From CAMEON01 sp045602325 (GTDB lineage: Bacteria > Bacillota > Clostridia > Oscillospirales > CAG-272), in contig JAZSBH010000016.1 of NCBI GenBank assembly GCA_045602325.1, positions 1-33,301 of the forward strand: a DNA stretch of 33,301 nt, given 5' to 3'. Below, piece after piece: positions 16,018 to 22,881 of the stretch. The notes below the pieces were generated by a model, which saw only the letters and a program-made list of their open reading frames with translations, had not been told where the DNA came from and did not search any database. Position 1 is the stretch's first letter. Every line of letters starts with the position of its first letter. The translations under genes and the position numbers were made by a program.

Positions 16018-17655
16018 TTATGACACAACGGTGAAATTCACGTCAAAGGCATGGATACCGCACTTGACGGTGACCTTCCCCATACCGATCTTGCCCGTGG
16101 GAAGAACGTTGCCGTCGGGACGGATCTCAAACAACTCAGGGGAGTGGTTCTCATAGGTCACGCCGTCGTCGCCGCAGACCTCAAACCAAGAGCAATCCGC
16201 ATAGGTGGCCAGACCGCGGATCTGCTTCATCTCCCGCTTGGCGAGGGAGGCTGTATATTCGGTGATGAGGGGGATGAAGGACACGACCTCCTTTTCGGGG
16301 TGGGGCTTCCAGTCGGGGTCGACATGAGGGCGGGCATTGTCCACATAGGCGAGAAACTCGGCAAACAGGCCGTTACAGGAAGCGCGGACGTAGGTGTAGC
16401 CCTCGGAGAGGCCGGTGGCCTTGCCGTTTTCGATGGAGAGGATGGCGGGATCGTAGCCGTAGTAGGTGACCTCTCCCTCAACGGGGCGCATGGCGTAGGT
16501 GACGTCGCCCGTCATCATGGGGATCTCAACCGTCTCACCAACGCGGAGGCGACGGAAATGGGGCTTTGCCATGTAGAGCATAGAGGGTTTGAATTCGGTA
16601 GGATCGTCCAGCTTTTCGATTTCGCGGTGAATATTCTCCAGGGCGGATTCGTCGTAGAAGTCGGCCTCCATGGCCTCGAAGGAGTAGTCGTGGATGCGGG
16701 TGCCCCAGCAGCCCCACTGGTTGCCGTAAGCGTAAGCCAGAAGCATCGTATCTCCCGACTTGATGTGGTGCTGGGCATCGCCCGAAATGCCGCAGTTATG
16801 GCACATCCAGCCCGTGTTGACCTTGATACTATTGACACGGTCGAAGCGCAGGCCATCGTCCGACTCGTAGACCGCCAACATACTGTCTGCCGAGAAGCGT
16901 TTGTCCGTGGAGAGGGCGATGAACTTCTTCAGATCCTCGCAATAGACAACATCGTAGGAATCGTTTCCGCCGCCCGTGCGCTTGGATGCCATGCCGTGGT
17001 AAGTGAGCTTGCCCGGCCAGTTCTCATCGGTGATATCAGCGGTAGCCACGCGGGTCTCGCCGATAGGCTTTCCGTCGCGGTCCTTGGAGGTCCAGGTGTA
17101 GTAGATGTAGATGGTTTCATCCTTGATGACAAAGGAGAATTCACCCGCGCCCCAGTTGTGCCAGTCCTCGTCGTAGTAGATGACGGGGGCGGGCTTGCCC
17201 AGCCAGTTCAGAGTACCGTCAGCAGTCTCGCGTGTCTCGCCCCAGCCTGCTCCATTCCAGCGCTCGAATGGGCCCTCGGGGGACTTGGAGCGGCCGATAA
17301 AGCCGTTGTTGCAGACGCCGCCGCCGTTGGCGAAGACGGTAGAGGTATAGCCGATGTAGTACCAATCCCCGTACTTGATGACGGCGGGGTCGCAGACCGA
17401 GAACCAGTCCATGGAGTCGGGGACGGGGGCCATGACCATCTTTTCGTCGGTCCAAGTTTTTCCGCCATCCACGGACTTGCGGTAGGTGAACCAGTCGGCC
17501 TCATAGCAGTCACCGGGAGAGGCGAACCAAGCGTGGCAGACGCCGTCCTCCACCATGATGGTGGGGCCGTAGCGGTAGCCCCAGGACTGGGATTTTCTGG
17601 GCATGTAAATGTCGCGACCCGTGTCGGGGAGGATGAGTTTGAAGTGCTTGCTCAT
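16018..17655 (-). CDS. Glycoside-hydrolase-like five-bladed beta-propeller protein (GH43/GH117-like) with Ig-like domain
   Basis: The 545-residue product starts at 17655, preceded by AAAGGCAGG; a longer frame from 17871 overlaps the SDR gene and is not credible. The N-terminal two thirds shows propeller repeats: SVDGGKTW (an Asp-box, 61-68), CDPAVIKYGDWYYIGYTST (89-106), GEFSFVIKDETIYIYYTW (171-188) and a HNCGISGD block. This pattern is seen in GH43, GH117 and related exo-acting glycosidases. Residues from about 365 form an Ig-like (BIG2-type) domain: RVGETVEIP, DPAILSIENGKATGLSEGYTYVRA. There is no signal peptide, so it would act in the cytoplasm unless exported another way. It starts 20 bp after the SDR gene and is probably the last gene of a transporter-SDR-glycosidase unit. 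The family and substrate are inference. Confidence 0.7.
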   Translation of the reverse strand: MSKHFKLILPDTGRDIYMPRKSQSWGYRYGPTIMVEDGVCHAWFASPGDCYEADWFTYRKSVDGGKTWTDEKMVMAPVPDSMDWFSVCDPAVIKYGDWYYIGYTSTVFANGGGVCNNGFIGRSKSPEGPFERWNGAGWGETRETADGTLNWLGKPAPVIYYDEDWHNWGAGEFSFVIKDETIYIYYTWTSKDRDGKPIGETRVATADITDENWPGKLTYHGMASKRTGGGNDSYDVVYCEDLKKFIALSTDKRFSADSMLAVYESDDGLRFDRVNSIKVNTGWMCHNCGISGDAQHHIKSGDTMLLAYAYGNQWGCWGTRIHDYSFEAMEADFYDESALENIHREIEKLDDPTEFKPSMLYMAKPHFRRLRVGETVEIPMMTGDVTYAMRPVEGEVTYYGYDPAILSIENGKATGLSEGYTYVRASCNGLFAEFLAYVDNARPHVDPDWKPHPEKEVVSFIPLITEYTASLAKREMKQIRGLATYADCSWFEVCGDDGVTYENHSPELFEIRPDGNVLPTGKIGMGKVTVKCGIHAFDVNFTVVS

Positions 17656-17675
17656 GGTATGTACCTGCCTTTCAT

Positions 17676-18335
17676 TTATGATTCGTCCTTCCAGACGAAA
17701 TGGTAGTTGATGGATTCCCCGCCGTCCACGAGGATGCTCTGCCCCGTGCAGAAGGTATTCACGACGGTCAGAAAGTACGCCCAATCCGCCATCTCCTCGG
17801 GGGTAGCCCACTTCTTCAAGGGGGTCTCGTCCATGATCTGAGCCCAGAGGTCGGGATCGTTCATGACGCAATCATTAAGGGGAGTGATGACACCGCCTGG
17901 GTCGAGGCTGTTGCAGGTGGCGCCGTACTTTGCAACCCGCATGGCGACATTCTTGGTGTAGGCCAGAACACCGCCCTTGCTGGCGCAGTACAGAGGGAAC
18001 TCTGCCCCCGTGTGGGCGCTGGCGGAGCCGATGTGAAGAATAGCGTGGATGGCGGGTTGGATGCCGTAGGTCTCGGTCATGTGGATGAGAGCTTTGAGGT
18101 TGATATCAATATCGTCCTCATTTTGGGTGCCCGCGTTGTTGATGAGGATGTTCACCCCATCAATGGGGGGGAGTTTTTCCCGATCGCGAATATCGCATTG
18201 GTAGTGGGTGTAGTTTTCGTGGTCGATACTTCCCTCCAGGCGGTCGATGCCAATGACGGTATGCCCCTCGACAAGAAACTTTACCGCAATGGCACGGCCG
18301 ATGCCCTGTGTGGTTCCTGTGATCAGTATTTTCAT
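17676..18335 (-). CDS. Short-chain dehydrogenase/reductase (SDR) family oxidoreductase
   Basis: A classical SDR of 219 residues, NAD(P)-dependent. Visible are the cofactor motif TGTTQGIG (6-13), DRLEG after the second strand (an acidic end suggesting NAD preference), NNAGT (66-70), the catalytic Ser in HIGSASAHTG (101-110) and Tyr116-Lys120 in YCASK. The C-terminal LVDGGESINYHF is the usual substrate-loop end. The start at 18335 is fixed by ATGA overlap with the stop of the upstream transporter gene and by AAAGGCG upstream; a longer frame from 18392 overlaps that gene. The likely substrate is a sugar or polyol, judging from the glycosidase-like gene that follows, but this is inference. Confidence 0.88.
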   Translation of the reverse strand: MKILITGTTQGIGRAIAVKFLVEGHTVIGIDRLEGSIDHENYTHYQCDIRDREKLPPIDGVNILINNAGTQNEDDIDINLKALIHMTETYGIQPAIHAILHIGSASAHTGAEFPLYCASKGGVLAYTKNVAMRVAKYGATCNSLDPGGVITPLNDCVMNDPDLWAQIMDETPLKKWATPEEMADWAYFLTVVNTFCTGQSILVDGGESINYHFVWKDES

Positions 18336-19078
18336 ACGTTTCGCCTTTCTATGTGCTCCAGATATTCCAGTCCGACGCGGTTTTCCTTCCATTTCTTCAC
18401 CATGCGGTAGCCAATGGGAGAGAACAGGATCTCCATGACCAGTTCAGCCACGGCTCCCGTCAGCGCACACATGGTGCACTGCAAGACCGTCCATCGGAAG
18501 CCGTCCCAGAAGATGGGGGCAAAGACCGTAAAGACCATAATGGAGAACAGGAAATTGTCGAAAAACTGCCCGATAAAGGTAGACACGTAGGTTCGCATGG
18601 CGTAAGCCAGCTTGCCGTCCGGGTTCTTTCGAAAGCCCTTACCGATCAGCCAGTTAAGGGTGTTGTTGAGCACCGCCGAGGCCAGAAAGGCCACGGTACT
18701 GCCCAGGAGGATGAACCAGGTGCCGCCAAAGATGCCGTCAAAGGCGGTATAGTCCCCCGCGTTGGAGGGAATGGCCGAGGCTACGAAGAAGATGGCACAG
18801 GTCAAGAGATTGATGCCGCAGGCCAGGAGAGAAATACGGTTGGAGGCCTTGGGGCCGAAGTGCTTGGTAATGATATCCATGCACATGAAGGACAACCAGG
18901 AGATGAGAATGCCGCCGTCCAGGGCGATCCATGGGAGCTGAAGGAGGGTCTTGTTAGCCAGAAGGTTCATGCAGATGACCGAAACCACAAAGAGGGTCGT
19001 CACCGTAGCGGGGATAGAGCGCAGAAGGATGCGCATATCCTCGGATTCATGCTTCAGCCGGGCTTTGATTGATTTCAT
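18332..19078 (-). CDS. VUT family (YhhQ/COG1738-like) membrane transporter, possible queuosine-precursor importer
   Basis: This 248-residue integral membrane protein has about six hydrophobic segments. The block NLLANKTL (38-45) followed by LDGGILISWLSFMCMDIITKHFGPKAS (positions 53-79) matches the VUT/YhhQ family, whose studied members import queuosine precursors (preQ0/preQ1 or queuine). A second copy-like charged loop (IGKGFRKNPDGKLAYAM) precedes the last helices. No preQ1 riboswitch is visible in the 75-bp leader. Its stop codon overlaps the start of the SDR gene as ATGA, so the two are translationally coupled, which is unusual company for a queuosine transporter. Family assignment is good; substrate is uncertain. 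Confidence 0.82.
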   Translation of the reverse strand: MKSIKARLKHESEDMRILLRSIPATVTTLFVVSVICMNLLANKTLLQLPWIALDGGILISWLSFMCMDIITKHFGPKASNRISLLACGINLLTCAIFFVASAIPSNAGDYTAFDGIFGGTWFILLGSTVAFLASAVLNNTLNWLIGKGFRKNPDGKLAYAMRTYVSTFIGQFFDNFLFSIMVFTVFAPIFWDGFRWTVLQCTMCALTGAVAELVMEILFSPIGYRMVKKWKENRVGLEYLEHIERRNV

Positions 19079-19118
19079 TACGAAAATTCCTTTTATGTAA
19101 ATGATAATACGAATTTGT

Positions 19119-19140
19119 GTGGGCGGCGATAACCGCCCAC
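19119..19140. repeat. GC-rich intergenic palindrome between sigG and the VUT gene
   Basis: GTGGGCGG and CCGCCCAC form a perfect 8-bp stem with a 6-base loop. On the transcribed strand it is followed by ACAAATTCG and not by a U-tract. It lies 13 bp after the sigG stop codon. Confidence 0.7.
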
Positions 19141-19153
19141 GAAAAATGTCGGG

Positions 19154-19933
19154 TCATAACTGTTTGCGTAGTTTTTCCAACGCTGCCTTCTCCACCCGCG
19201 ACACCTGGGCTTGGGAGATGCCGATCTCGGCGGCGATCTCCATCTGGGTCTTGTCCTTGTAGTAGCGGAGATTGATGATCTTCTGCTCCCGGGGGGTCAG
19301 GGTGCGAACCGCCTCTCGGAGAGCGATATTTTCCAGCCAGGATTCGTCGGTGGAGTCCCGTGAGGTATCGGAGAGTTGGTCAATGACGTAGAGGGAGTCG
19401 CCGTTCTCGGAAAAGACCGGCTCATAGAGAGAGATGGGCTCGATGATGGCCTCCATGGCGGACACCACCTGCTCGCGGGGCACGCCGATATGAGCGGCGA
19501 TCTCCTCGGGGGTGGGGTCGCGATCCAGCGTAGCCAGAAGCTCGTCCCGCGCTTGGAGGGATTTATAGGCCAGATCCCGAACCGAGCGGCTGATCCGCAC
19601 CGAGGCGGAGTCCCGCAGGTAACGCCGCACCTCCCCCACGATCATGGGAACGGCATAGGTGGAGAACATGACTTCCTTGTCGATGTCAAAATTGTCCACG
19701 GCCTTGACAAGACCGATGCATCCCACCTGAAACAGGTCGTCAGGATTCTCCTTCCGTCCCGCGAAGCGCTGGACGATGGAGAGCACCAGGCGGAGGTTAC
19801 CGCAGATCATCTCCTGGCGTGCTTCCTCGTCTCCCTGTCGCACCCGTTTCATGAGGGCTTGCTTTTCCTCCTCGGTCAGCACCTTCAGCTTGGAGGTGTT
19901 GACCCCGCATATCATGACTTTGTTGTGGTACAT
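19154..19933 (-). CDS. sigG: RNA polymerase sporulation sigma factor SigG
   Basis: Sigma-G directs late gene expression in the forespore. The start at 19933 gives 259 residues, the normal length, and begins with the hallmark NKVMICGVNTSKL. Region 2 is seen in GNLRLVLSIVQRF, DDLFQVGCIGLVKAVDNFD and FSTYAVPMIVGEVRRYLRD; region 3 in YKSLQARDEL and TPEEIAAHIG; region 4 in LTPREQKIINLRYYKDKTQMEIAAEIGISQAQVSRVEK with its helix-turn-helix. A longer frame from 20080 has no family similarity before this start. In most Clostridia and Bacilli sigG follows spoIIGA-sigE; here the upstream gene is nagB, so it stands alone. A hairpin over the ribosome-binding site and a possible forespore promoter lie just upstream. 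Confidence 0.96.
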   Translation of the reverse strand: MYHNKVMICGVNTSKLKVLTEEEKQALMKRVRQGDEEARQEMICGNLRLVLSIVQRFAGRKENPDDLFQVGCIGLVKAVDNFDIDKEVMFSTYAVPMIVGEVRRYLRDSASVRISRSVRDLAYKSLQARDELLATLDRDPTPEEIAAHIGVPREQVVSAMEAIIEPISLYEPVFSENGDSLYVIDQLSDTSRDSTDESWLENIALREAVRTLTPREQKIINLRYYKDKTQMEIAAEIGISQAQVSRVEKAALEKLRKQL

Positions 19934-19941
19934 GGTAATAC

Positions 19942-19961
19942 TCCCATTTTTTGAGATGGGA
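19942..19961 (-). promoter_or_regulatory. Leader hairpin pairing the sigG ribosome-binding site
   Basis: On the minus strand TCCCAT (19956-19961) and ATGGGA (19942-19947) form a 6-bp stem with an 8-base loop. The GGGAG ribosome-binding site, 7 bases before the ATG, lies within and next to the second arm, so folding would hide it. In Bacillus subtilis, translation of sigG is known (from memory) to be dampened by a leader hairpin; this may be the same kind of control. Confidence 0.55.
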
Positions 19962-19963
19962 AA

Positions 19964-19992
19964 AGTATTTACCACGGAGGGGATGGATATGC
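19964..19992 (-). promoter_or_regulatory. Possible forespore (sigma-F/sigma-G type) promoter of sigG
   Basis: On the minus strand GCATA (19988-19992) and GGTAAATACT (19964-19973) are 14 bp apart and end 30 bases before the sigG start. The -35 matches the GYATA-like element of forespore sigma factors and the GG at the start of the -10 fits sigma-F; the rest of the -10 fits only partly. No sigma-A promoter is seen here. Weak evidence. Confidence 0.3.
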
Positions 19993-20070
19993 AGGAGGGG
20001 ATATTGGGAGATTTTAGACGCAAAAGCAAAGAACGCACCAAGCGGGCGCCCACCACAGAAAACCGTCTGC

Positions 20071-20092
20071 GGGCGCACACGCAGGTGCGCCC
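20071..20092. repeat. GC-rich intergenic palindrome between nagB and sigG
   Basis: GGGCGCAC and GTGCGCCC form a perfect 8-bp stem with a 6-base loop; read on the minus strand the context is CGTAGGGGCGCACC...GGTGCGCC-type, with CGTAGGGG before the stem. This form resembles dispersed palindromic repeats common between genes in Clostridia. It lies 55 bp after nagB and has no U-tract after it on the transcribed strand. Confidence 0.65.
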
Positions 20093-20146
20093 CTACGGGT
20101 GTGTTTTTTGGATACGATCAACCGTTATAGACGGCTCACTGCAGCT

Positions 20147-20869
20147 TTAGCCGTGGTAGGCCATTTCGTCACAAATAACGGTAACGTCGGCGTGGAGGTT
20201 GAGCATGGAGGCGGGGCAGGAGGTATCAAGCTTCCCAGCCAGCATCTTGGTAACGGCATCGTGCTTGGCGGCACCGTTGGCCAGAATGATAATCTTCCCC
20301 GCGTTCAGAATGGTGCCGATACCCATGGTCAGAGCCTTGGTGGGTACGTCTGCCTCGGATGCGAAGAAGCGGGCGTTGGCCTTGATGGTGGACTCGGTCA
20401 GGTCGGTGACGTGGGTCTTGACCTCGAGGGCAGAGTCGGGCTCGTTGAAGCCAATGTGGCCGTTCTGACCAATGCCCAGCACCTGAATGTCGGCGGCACC
20501 CACGCGGGCAACAATTTCCTCATAGGCCTCGCAGGCAGCTACGGGGTCGGAAGCCATGCCATCGGGCACATAGGTGCGGGTCTTGTCGATATTGACGTGA
20601 TCGAACAGATTCTCGTTCATGAAGTAGCGATAGGACTGGTCATTGTCGGGGGATATGGGATAATACTCGTCCAGGTTAACGGTGGTGACCTTGGAGAAGT
20701 CGATCTCACCCGCCTTGTTCATCTCGATGAGCTTCTTATACATCCCCACAGGGGTGGAGCCGGTAGCCAGACCCAGCACGCAGGTGGGATTTGCCTTCAT
20801 CACATCTGCGAGGATATTCGCGGCGGAGGCGGACATTTCGTCGTAGTTCTTGCAAACGATCAGTTTCAT
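20147..20869 (-). CDS. nagB: Glucosamine-6-phosphate deaminase
   Basis: NagB converts glucosamine 6-phosphate to fructose 6-phosphate and ammonia, feeding amino sugars into glycolysis. The 240-residue protein has the family blocks GLATGSTPVGMYKKL (33-47), NLDEYYPI with the catalytic Asp67 and Glu68, GIGQNGHIGFNEP (132-144) with His138, and the late block KIIILANGAAKHDAV. The shorter length is typical of the Gram-positive monomeric or allostery-free form. It follows the DUF1385 gene by 65 bp; a TACAAT box at 20909-20914 (minus) may be its -10, but no good -35 accompanies it. nagA is not in the window. Confidence 0.97.
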   Translation of the reverse strand: MKLIVCKNYDEMSASAANILADVMKANPTCVLGLATGSTPVGMYKKLIEMNKAGEIDFSKVTTVNLDEYYPISPDNDQSYRYFMNENLFDHVNIDKTRTYVPDGMASDPVAACEAYEEIVARVGAADIQVLGIGQNGHIGFNEPDSALEVKTHVTDLTESTIKANARFFASEADVPTKALTMGIGTILNAGKIIILANGAAKHDAVTKMLAGKLDTSCPASMLNLHADVTVICDEMAYHG

Positions 20870-20934
20870 AATGGGAATCCTTTCTATCTGTTGATGATTG
20901 ATGACATTATTGTATCCGTCGGAAGCGAAAATTA

Positions 20935-22101
20935 TTACCAGGCGTCGCTTTCATCCTCGGGAATAGCCTCCTTCATGGCCACGATGGCGCATTCGATCAT
21001 GCTGTCATCGGGCTCAAGCACCGTGATGTGCTGGAGCCATACGCCGGGGAGAGAGATGAGGCGGGTCAGCCAGTTGTCGTGGCGACCGCAGAACTTGATG
21101 AGCTCGTAGCCGAGACCCATGATGAGGGGGAACACGGCAATCTTACAAAGAACACGGAGCACGGTAGGCAGATCAGCGGGGATGAAAAAGCCCACGATAA
21201 TGGACACGATCATCATCAGGATCAGGAAGGAGGTGCCGCAACGGGGGTGGAAGCGGCGTTCCTTGCGAATATTTTCAACGGTCAGCTCCAGACCGTGCTC
21301 GTAGCAGAAGATGGTCTTATGCTCGGCGCCGTGGAATTGGAAGGTGCGGCGGATATCCTTCATGAGGAGCATGAGAGACATATAGCCGATCAGCAGCACG
21401 ACACGTAGGATCCCCTCAAAGACCGACTGGGCGAAGCGGTTCTCGCCGTCGATCCAAGAGACGTTGGGCGCGAGGACATCGTCATAGAGCCAGGCAGGCA
21501 TGACAATGAACAGTCCGACTGCAATAGCAAGCGCGAAAACAACGCTGACCACCATGATGCCCGTCATCATAGCCGACGAGTCCTTCTTGGGGGGCATATC
21601 GATAACACCGTCAAGGCCGACGGTCCCCTGGGATATAGCAGCCGCGGAGGCGGGAGCATCCTTGACAGGGGACGGAGCCTCCTCGGCGGCTTGGGCAGCC
21701 GTGTCTGCTACGGGCTCGGAGGGAGTCTCGGTGATTCCCTTCTTGGCACTCTTTTTGGCCTCTTTTTCGGCCTTTTTCGCGGCTTTTTTCTCGGCCTTCT
21801 CCTTCTCCATCTCGGCCTCGATCTCCTCCAGCCCCGAGATCTCGGCGGAGCGCATGAGGCACTTATAGCCGAAGGTCATGGAATCGATAAATCCGATCAC
21901 GCCGCGGATGATGGGCCAGCGGCAGATGGCGGGGCGTTTCTTGCCCTCGGTGGGGAAAGTCTCCAAAACGATCTCCCCTTGGGGGTTACGGACGGCCATG
22001 GCGGTGGTCTTGGGGCCACGCATCATGATTCCCTCCATAAGAGCCTGACCGCCGATGGAGGTCTTCCGCACGGGGCAGGCGGTGGGTTGCTTCTTACTCA
22101 T
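20935..22101 (-). CDS. DUF1385 family membrane protein (YqhQ-like)
   Basis: The 388-residue protein has the family start SIGGQALMEGIMMRGPK (15-31), the block RWPIIRGVIGFIDSM, and later FHGAEHKTIFCYEHG and RRFHPRCGTSFLILM, all typical of DUF1385 (YqhQ of Bacillus). About four membrane segments lie in the second half, with the histidine-rich HGAEHK and HPRCGTSF motifs between them, which could bind a metal. Between the conserved start and the first membrane segment is a long Lys/Ala/Glu-rich stretch (about 95-125) followed by a Pro/Ala-rich one, an insertion of low complexity. Function is unknown. It is transcribed away from mcsA. Confidence 0.85.
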   Translation of the reverse strand: MSKKQPTACPVRKTSIGGQALMEGIMMRGPKTTAMAVRNPQGEIVLETFPTEGKKRPAICRWPIIRGVIGFIDSMTFGYKCLMRSAEISGLEEIEAEMEKEKAEKKAAKKAEKEAKKSAKKGITETPSEPVADTAAQAAEEAPSPVKDAPASAAAISQGTVGLDGVIDMPPKKDSSAMMTGIMVVSVVFALAIAVGLFIVMPAWLYDDVLAPNVSWIDGENRFAQSVFEGILRVVLLIGYMSLMLLMKDIRRTFQFHGAEHKTIFCYEHGLELTVENIRKERRFHPRCGTSFLILMMIVSIIVGFFIPADLPTVLRVLCKIAVFPLIMGLGYELIKFCGRHDNWLTRLISLPGVWLQHITVLEPDDSMIECAIVAMKEAIPEDESDAW

Positions 22102-22327
22102 GTGTATTTCCTTTCATCCCGGGTTCCGAAAAACACGGACTATTCCATAGTAAATCAGTGTATTGTACCACAAAGTTGTGAACTCCATGTGAATTTGCTT
22201 AGAATTCCCTATATTTTGAGGATTTCCAAAAAAGTTTTTCAGGTGGGAGATTGTGACAGATTTCGCATGAGAAACGGAGTATAATAGAAAAAAAACCGAA
22301 TTTCATGAAAAGAAAGGAACCTACATC
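22102..22327. promoter_or_regulatory. Divergent promoter region between the DUF1385 gene and mcsA
   Basis: This 226-bp gap is AT-richer than its flanks. A perfect TATAAT (22280-22285) lies 42 bases before the mcsA start, but the base triplets at -35 spacing are poor; TTGTGA at 22251 is 23 bp away. For the minus strand TACAAT (22162-22167) is a candidate -10, next to a small palindrome CACAAAGTTGTG (22169-22180). I see no CtsR-type (GGTCAAA repeat) or CIRCE operator. Confidence 0.45.
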
Positions 22328-22867
22328 ATGTTATGCGAACGCTGTAACAAGAAAAAAGCCACGGTCTTTTACCGTGAAAATATAGGCGGGCGAGTCAAGG
22401 CTCTGCGTCTTTGCGGAGAGTGTGCCGAGGTTTTGGAGCAGGCGGGAGAGCTGGAGGATATCAGTGCGGCCGTAGCCGGCTTTATCTCGCCTTTTTTCCT
22501 GTCGGATGAGGGTATATTCAATCTTCCCTTCCATCCCTTTACCGAGGGTGCTACGGGGACCGGGACAAGCCAACGGCGCAAGTGTCCTTTATGCGGTGCG
22601 ACGGCGGAGGATATCGGACGCATGGGCAAGGTGGGATGCGCCACCTGCTATGAAGTCTTCGCCGATGAGCTGACGGGCGCCATTCGCTCCGCCCACGGAA
22701 GGGCAGAGCACACGGGGCGTGTGTCCGCAGGATATCGTGCCCATATGGAAAAGGTCGAACGGCTGGCGAAGCTGAAAAAACAGCTTAAGGAAGCCGTAGT
22801 AAATGAACAGTACGAATCGGCGGCCGGACTGCGGGATGAGATCCGCGCTCTGGAAGCCGAGCTTTGA
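22328..22867 (+). CDS. mcsA: McsA, zinc-binding activator of the protein arginine kinase (UvrB/UvrC motif protein)
   Basis: McsA activates McsB and helps present substrates to ClpC in the heat-shock quality-control pathway. The 179-residue protein has four CxxC pairs for zinc: LCERC (3-6), LCGEC (about 29-32), KCPLC and GCATC, then a C-terminal UVR motif (LKKQLKEAVVNEQYESAAGLRDEIRALE) that binds partner proteins. Ribosome-binding site AAAGAAAGGAA precedes the ATG. Its stop lies 14 bp before the mcsB start, and the order mcsA-mcsB-clpC is conserved. The usual first gene, ctsR, is missing from this position. Confidence 0.93.
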   Translation: MLCERCNKKKATVFYRENIGGRVKALRLCGECAEVLEQAGELEDISAAVAGFISPFFLSDEGIFNLPFHPFTEGATGTGTSQRRKCPLCGATAEDIGRMGKVGCATCYEVFADELTGAIRSAHGRAEHTGRVSAGYRAHMEKVERLAKLKKQLKEAVVNEQYESAAGLRDEIRALEAEL

Positions 22868-22881
22868 AAGGAGGGCGGATC

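Noticed and set aside
17656..17871. Extension of the propeller glycosidase upstream of 17655
   Set aside because: It overlaps the end of the SDR gene in another frame and lacks a ribosome-binding site.
19079..19153. preQ1 riboswitch before the VUT transporter gene
   Set aside because: I looked because VUT proteins import queuosine precursors, but the 75-bp leader shows only the GC-rich palindrome and no preQ1-type pseudoknot sequence.
19934..20080. N-terminal extension of sigG from 20080
   Set aside because: The extra 49 residues run through the leader hairpin and palindrome and have no similarity to sigma factors; the family start NKVxICGVxTSKL is reached from 19933.
22102..22327. CtsR or CIRCE operator before mcsA
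   Set aside because: No GGTCAAA tandem and no TTAGCACTC/GAGTGCTAA pair is present.
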